NCBI RefSeq assembly: GCF_030253575.1
Contig: NC_080560.1
Location: forward strand, 40,905,001 to 40,969,000
Length of the DNA: 64,000 bases
Source: Rhododendron vialii
Lineage: Eukaryota > Streptophyta > Magnoliopsida > Ericales > Ericaceae
Reading direction: 5' to 3'
Of this stretch, positions 59,549-64,000 are shown in pieces; the stretch's first letter is position 1; each line of letters starts with the position of its first letter. The notes under the pieces were generated by a model, which ran no database searches, was not told the DNA's origin, and worked only from the letters and a program-made list of their open reading frames with translations. Made by a program: the position numbers and the translations under genes.

Positions 59549-59557
59549 CGTTTGCAT
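56047..59557 (-). CDS. P-class pentatricopeptide repeat protein, At5g24830 type
   Basis: PPR proteins bind organelle RNA in a sequence-specific way. Four exons on the minus strand, 59557-59549, 59390-59248, 58288-58094 and 57472-56047, join in phase to 1773 bases and 590 aa, close to the roughly 593 aa of Arabidopsis At5g24830. The large last exon holds about 12-13 tandem 35-residue motifs, such as TYNTLMKGYCLVDNVDRALD, TYNTLISALCKEGKTDEACY and TYTELIKGYSLKGKLMEAEK. No E, DYW or SMR domain follows, so it is P-class. Exons 2 and 3 encode a non-repeat N-terminal region (SHIVLRLVNGGSQTLDFIKD; LLKDSLERLKTMR). Exon 1 is puzzling: the first ATG gives only Met-Gln-Thr, yet the frame stays open upstream with coding-like text (RRFNASDGISLAGNSRHHVI) but no ATG. 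A (GT)n(GA)n microsatellite lies in intron 1. Confidence 0.85.
59503..59545. repeat. (GT)n(GA)n microsatellite
   Basis: A GT run passes into a GA run a few bases from the exon 1 donor of the PPR gene, on its minus-strand intron side. Confidence 0.9.
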
Positions 59558-59803
59558 TTTGGGCCCTGGGCTACGAATCTGAGCCAACGACTGAATGACG
59601 TGATGGCGTGAGTTTCCGGCCAGGGATATGCCGTCCGACGCGTTGAAGCGGCGGATAGAGATGCAGGAGAGAGAGAGAGAGAGCGATGTTTTGCGGTTGA
59701 TGAGAGAGGGGTATTTTAGGGGACCAGGCTTCGGCCCAATCTTTCAGTTTGAATCAGTTTTGGACGATTCTCTGCAGCCAGATGTACTACATTATTAGCA
59801 GCC

Positions 59804-60668
59804 GGGACTAATTTTTTTGCAGTAAGGAGTAATTCTTCGCGGTAATTTCTAATTCGTTGTGGGCAAAAGTAATTCTTCGCAGTCAGGGCCTGTTTGGATG
59901 CCACGATAGAAGGGTGTATTGTAATATACACCCTTCTAATACGTGGGCCCTCTTCTATGGCGTGCTTTGGCAAGCCAAAAACAGGGGGATATCTTAATAC
60001 CCCCTCCTCCATAATCCCCCCTAATACGCCCTAAGGGGGGCTTACACATGGCTAGGGTGAGAGCCGGCTATGTGTAATCCCCCCTTATAATACCCCCTCT
60101 TTCTTCCATTCAACTACAAAACAACCTTATCCCTCCATTTTATACCTCATCCAAATCAAGTATTATTTAATCCTCCCGTCACATCAATGTGGACCCACCC
60201 TTCTTACATAATACCCCTTACTATCCAATCCTCCCTTCATACATAATACCTCTAAACCTAATACCTCATCCAAACGAGCCCTGAGGTATAATTTTTTGCA
60301 GCCAAGAGTAATTCTTCACGGTCAAGTATAATTTTTTGCGGCTAAGAGTAATTTTTTGCGGCCAGGAGTAATTTTTTGCGGCTAAGAATTATTCTTCGCG
60401 ACTAAGTAATTCTTTGCGGTTAATAGTAATTTTTCACGACCTGGTGTAATTTTTGACAACCAAGAGTAATTTTTTGCGACTAAGAGTAATTATTTACAAC
60501 CAGGTGTAATTATTGGCAGCCAAGAGTAATTATTGCGGCTAAGAGTAATTTCTTGCGGTTATGAGTAATTCTTCGCGGCCAGGTGTAAATCTTTGAGGCA
60601 AAGAGTAAATTTTTGCGGCCAATATAATTCTTGGCAGCTAGGAGTAATTATTCGCGGCCAAAAAATAT
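59804..60668. repeat. 20-21 bp minisatellite upstream of the PPR gene
   Basis: Units of the type GAGTAATTTTTTGCGGCTAA / GAGTAATTCTTCGCGGCCAG repeat with a period of 20 or 21 bases. A few units lie left of the inserted MITE (59804-59885) and about twenty lie to its right (60282-60668). Units vary mainly between TTTTTTGCGG and TCTTCGCGG and between CCAGG and CTAAG. Confidence 0.9.
59886..60281. mobile_element. MITE inserted in the minisatellite
   Basis: The ends GGGCCTGTTTGGATG and, inverted, GGGCTCGTTTGGATG bracket 396 bp with mirrored AATAC/CCCCCT-rich arms (AAGGGTGTATTG...; TACCCCCTCCTCC). The ends resemble PIF/Harbinger- or hAT-type MITEs. The flanks TCA and TGA do not settle the target duplication. 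Confidence 0.8.
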
Positions 60669-62635
60669 GGGCCCATAATAGTGATCTAATTATAGCTTTT
60701 TCCAAAGAAGTGTGTTCTTATTAAAAATCAACTTACTCGGAAAATTTGCATGAACATGTCTTAGAGTATAGCTCATACGAGCGCGGCAGTACTCGTGCTA
60801 TGCACGGGAAGCATGAAAAAAAAAAAAAAAAAGCTATGTTTATTGACATTTTATCTCTCATTGATGTACGATTTGACATTAATGTGAAAATTTGTGTCGA
60901 AATAGAGAGTTAAATCTGAGGAAAGTTGAAAGGGGAAGTTTGAAAAGAAAATTTTGTTTTTTTTTCTGAAGTGGAAAACCAATAGAGGGAGAGAGCTATT
61001 AGTGGCTTTGATGAAATTTTTGTAAAATTTTTTAACTTTCTCAGAAGAAGAAGAGTGTGTCATGTGTCATACACGTGCTTAATATATGATATAGATAGAT
61101 AGGTAGAGATTCGTGAATGACAAAGTTGAAGGTTAAACTTTACAAATCACATTTGCCGTCCACTGTGTCTTTCACAAATATGAATCATCGGAACCATTAT
61201 CGATGTCTAATCGAGTCAAGCTTTTCTTTTCAAGATCACATATTCTCTGCAAGGGCTAAATATTACTAACAATTCTGCTTCCCGAGTCCACCTTGGTTCA
61301 AAACCAAACCAAACAAAAGGATTGGATGACTGAACAATTCAGGAAAATGATAGTACATGAGTAGTAGGGAAAAACCACGAATTATGGTATCAGCATTCTC
61401 TGTGTGTGAAAATCAGGAAAATGAAAGGACATCTTTATCCATCCTCCTGAATGTTTGACTCATTTACCCTGGCATCTCTTTGCTTTTATTGCTTGAGATA
61501 ATAAGACATGCATGAAAGGCCAGGCAAATCACAGGTATGCCAATCTCTATCGCTATAGGCAATAGCTAATGATCACCAGATCCAAATCAAAGCAAATTAA
61601 GAAACCACACATAATATACACGAAAAGGAAACCTCTCAAAGATTTTCAACACAGAACATCTCTCTTCGTATTTGCAGGAACATTCATCCTTTTCCCACCT
61701 TTTTTCCGATCGGCAAAAGGAAATATATGGAGGTTGATGAAATCAACTCCTAACAAGGCATATAGCCAAACCAAAGAAAACAGAAGCAATGAGCAAAAAT
61801 CAAAATAGAAACAAAAACAGCAGCAGCAGCAAGCGAACCAAGGATGAGCTTGTAAACTTGATCAATTCCACCAGCACCAGTGACGTATCAAAGCCTCCTC
61901 AGAAGAGAGGGGGAGACTGAACCGAAGGAAAAGCCTTGAGCATAACCTTCAAAGAACATAAAGCCTTCAAGGAATATACCATTGAACCCAACTGAGACCT
62001 TCGACCAAGGAATATTGCAGCAACATCCATGACTAAAGGAATACATTGCAGAAAGAGAACAAAACCAGGCCAATCAAACCACAGCACATGAGCAGAACCA
62101 ATATCAAGCCTATGAGCAAACCATGGAGCAGCAGCAGAGCAATGGGATAAGAGCAACAATACGCGATCACCAAGAATCTTCAAAGACTACAACAAAACAT
62201 GATCACCAAGATTGCAACTAGGCATAGAATCGCCTCAGAAGCAGAACAGCATAGGAACAACTGAGAAGCAGCAACGGCAACACCATAAAAGCAGCAAAAT
62301 AACATCACCAAATTGCTTTAGATCCATCAACTAAGCAGAACAATCAAAACGTGGAAGTCCGGGATGACCATAGAGATAAATAGAAGCCCATAAATTCCAA
62401 TAGCACCAAATCCACAGCAGCATAGCCAAATCAAAACAGTTGAGAGAAAGACCAAATGCAGCATCAAGAGTACTATAATAGAACCCCATCTTCTACTGCA
62501 TCAGTCAAGCCCAAGCAGCATCAAGAGAAAAAATACCCCTTCATATGCTGAGAAAGGCTAAGGCACATAACATGAATATACTAACTGGAACCAGACACCT
62601 CAGAGCTCCTTGGTAAATTTCGTAAACGATCAAAT
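60669..62635. other. Intergenic; no gene recognised
   Basis: AT-rich with an A run near 60816-60831. From about 61.8 kb it becomes rich in CAGCAG and AACCA words, perhaps the 3' UTR or downstream flank of the ECHIA-like gene. The short plus-strand frame at 61569-61808 is not supported by any motif. Confidence 0.5.
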
Positions 62636-63818
62636 CTAGACCTTGGACGGAGGTTTCTTCTGACCACCTATGAACTCCTGCATTTTCTTGAACTGCTCCT
62701 TGGTCATTCCATCATAATATTCATGACCCCTTTCCTGAAAAACAGTAACGACAAATAATGGTGAATGATGTCATTAAGACATTAACATCCATGGCTTTCA
62801 CACATACAACTGAGGAGATGTCAAAACAGAGGTCCACAATCCACTGTAATGCTATAATGAATTTTCCAAACTTGTCTTTTCCTTGCCAATTTATCTCCTC
62901 CAGCAATGCATATCAGTATTTCAGTTTAAATTGGTAGACTAGTAACTAGACGCAGGCGTATAAAACGTCAATCAATACATACTGCTGACATTAAACAATA
63001 TTTTCAGTACATAATTAGCCTAGTGCCTGACAAATATACGAACCTATACTTGGTGCTTATAGCAACATAATCAAAGTTGGTCACGAGTAGTTAAATGGTC
63101 AAAAAACAACGCTATTTTTCGGTGTCTAGTTCTACGTTGACCCCATGATCACGCAAGTGTGCCACATTAAGTAAAGTTACTTCTAAGTCCCCAATCTCAA
63201 AGATAATAAGATTTTCAAGGTCGTAAAATCAGTCAACAAGAAGGAATATCATAAAGCACTTTACATATGCAATTGGTCTAAAGAAATGCCCCCAAAGGCC
63301 AAAAGGATGAAGGGACTGAAAGGAGGCAGAAGCAGATCCAAAAATGTGGGCAAAAATTGTTATATTACTAAAGAGGTTTCAGAAAAAGTAACTAAAAGAG
63401 CTAAGGGGACCTTCTAGATATATTATACCAAGCCGTGAGACTAGATTAGAATCAAAAGTCATGAAACACAAAACAGGTTATAGTTCAATCTTAAAAAAGA
63501 TTGCATGAAGATTAAACAAGGTAAAACACTTGAACAAGATAAAACTCCCTTTTCTAATACGAAGGCATGATCCAGGTCCAGCTGGAGGCCATAATTACTA
63601 ACTGACTTGTACCTCAACACCCAGTCCTCATAGCCTCTGCCACTTCTCGGGCTTTCTTTAGCAATTCAGTTTCCTCAACAAGACGATTCACCAAACCCCA
63701 CCTGTCAGCTTGTTCTGCAGTTAAGGGCATGGCTGTCAAAGACACTTCACAAGCTCTATTGTGTCCTATAATGTGAGAAAGCCTCTGAGAAAGACCCCAC
63801 GAAGGAAATATTCCAAAC
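62636..63818 (-). pseudogene. Enoyl-CoA hydratase, peroxisomal ECHIA type: last two exons, apparently damaged
   Basis: Monofunctional enoyl-CoA hydratases hydrate 2-enoyl-CoA in peroxisomal beta-oxidation. Two 3' exons are visible, 63818-63546 and 62734-62636; earlier exons lie beyond the window. The upstream exon gives FGIFPSWGLSQRLSHIIG, SLTAMPLTAEQADRWGLVNR and KKAREVAEAM, very like Arabidopsis At4g16210. The last exon gives HEYYDGMTKEQFKKMQEFIG and ends in SKV, where Arabidopsis ends SKL (peroxisome signal PTS1). After AEAM a few expected codons are missing and the frame runs into a stop (63616-63614), while family sequence (WVLRYKSV...GLQLDLDHAFVLEK) continues in another frame. The exon end reads AAGGGAGTTTT where AAG followed by GT is expected. 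This suggests a decayed copy or local assembly errors. ECHIA identity is strong; functionality is doubtful. Confidence 0.75.
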
Positions 63819-64000
63819 CTGCAAAAATCCAGAAAAAAAAGTACATTAATCTTGGTTAGATTAGAGGTACAACACCAAGAGGAGTTTCGACTTTCAACAA
63901 ACAGATTTCTCTCGGCAAGATTTCCGTATAATTAAAGATAAAACGACTTCAATACACAGATCTGGGGCAGGAGAACACATTGGATAATTGATTCAAACAA

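Noticed and set aside
61569-61808. 79-codon plus-strand frame rich in Lys
   Set aside because: Composition follows the A-rich strand, and no motif or conserved start context is seen.

Overview
The window is nuclear DNA from a flowering plant, most likely a eudicot. It is AT-rich, its genes are split by long introns, and it is crowded with plant transposon families: Ty1/copia, Ty3/gypsy, LINE, hAT, Mutator and Stowaway. The gene products match plant-only families (a chlorophyll-synthesis reductase, CASP-like membrane proteins, PORR and PPR organelle RNA-binding proteins). Species cannot be read from the sequence. A woody plant would fit the long, MITE-filled introns, but that is a guess.

Layout. 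1-3590: tail of what looks like a Ty3/gypsy LTR, with a ten-copy minisatellite inside. 5062-6321 (+): intronless DVR, divinyl chlorophyllide 8-vinyl reductase. 8229-12450 (-): CASPL1D-like gene of three exons, with an apparent one-base frame disturbance at the start of exon 2. 12.5-25.4 kb: no host gene, but a LINE fragment, two adjoining retroposons and several foldback MITEs. 25464-29455 (+): two-exon CASPL1E-like gene. 30838-39397 (-): eleven-exon gene for a mitochondrial PPR-like protein (At4g35850 type), with MITEs in several introns. 39956-42655: 2.7-kb Mutator-like element with a 9-bp target duplication and a second MITE nested inside it. 43649-44830 (+): WTF9, a PORR-domain group II intron splicing factor. 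48654-54110: young Ty1/copia element. 56047-59557 (-): four-exon P-class PPR gene (At5g24830 type). 59.8-60.7 kb: 20-bp minisatellite split by a MITE. 62636-63818 (-): last two exons of a peroxisomal enoyl-CoA hydratase (ECHIA type) that looks damaged; its 5' end lies outside the window.

There is no operon-like logic. The genes serve separate host functions: plastid chlorophyll synthesis, plasma-membrane CASP-like proteins, organelle RNA processing and peroxisomal acyl-CoA metabolism. The two CASPL1 genes form a divergent pair 13 kb apart and probably descend from one local gene family. I found no previously undescribed multi-gene system. The most informative signals are transposon ones (nested insertions with clean target duplications, a foldback MITE family in many copies, a duplicated WTF9 exon fragment beside the Mutator element) and the frame problems in two host genes. 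All names rest on recognising protein families by eye; no database search was run.
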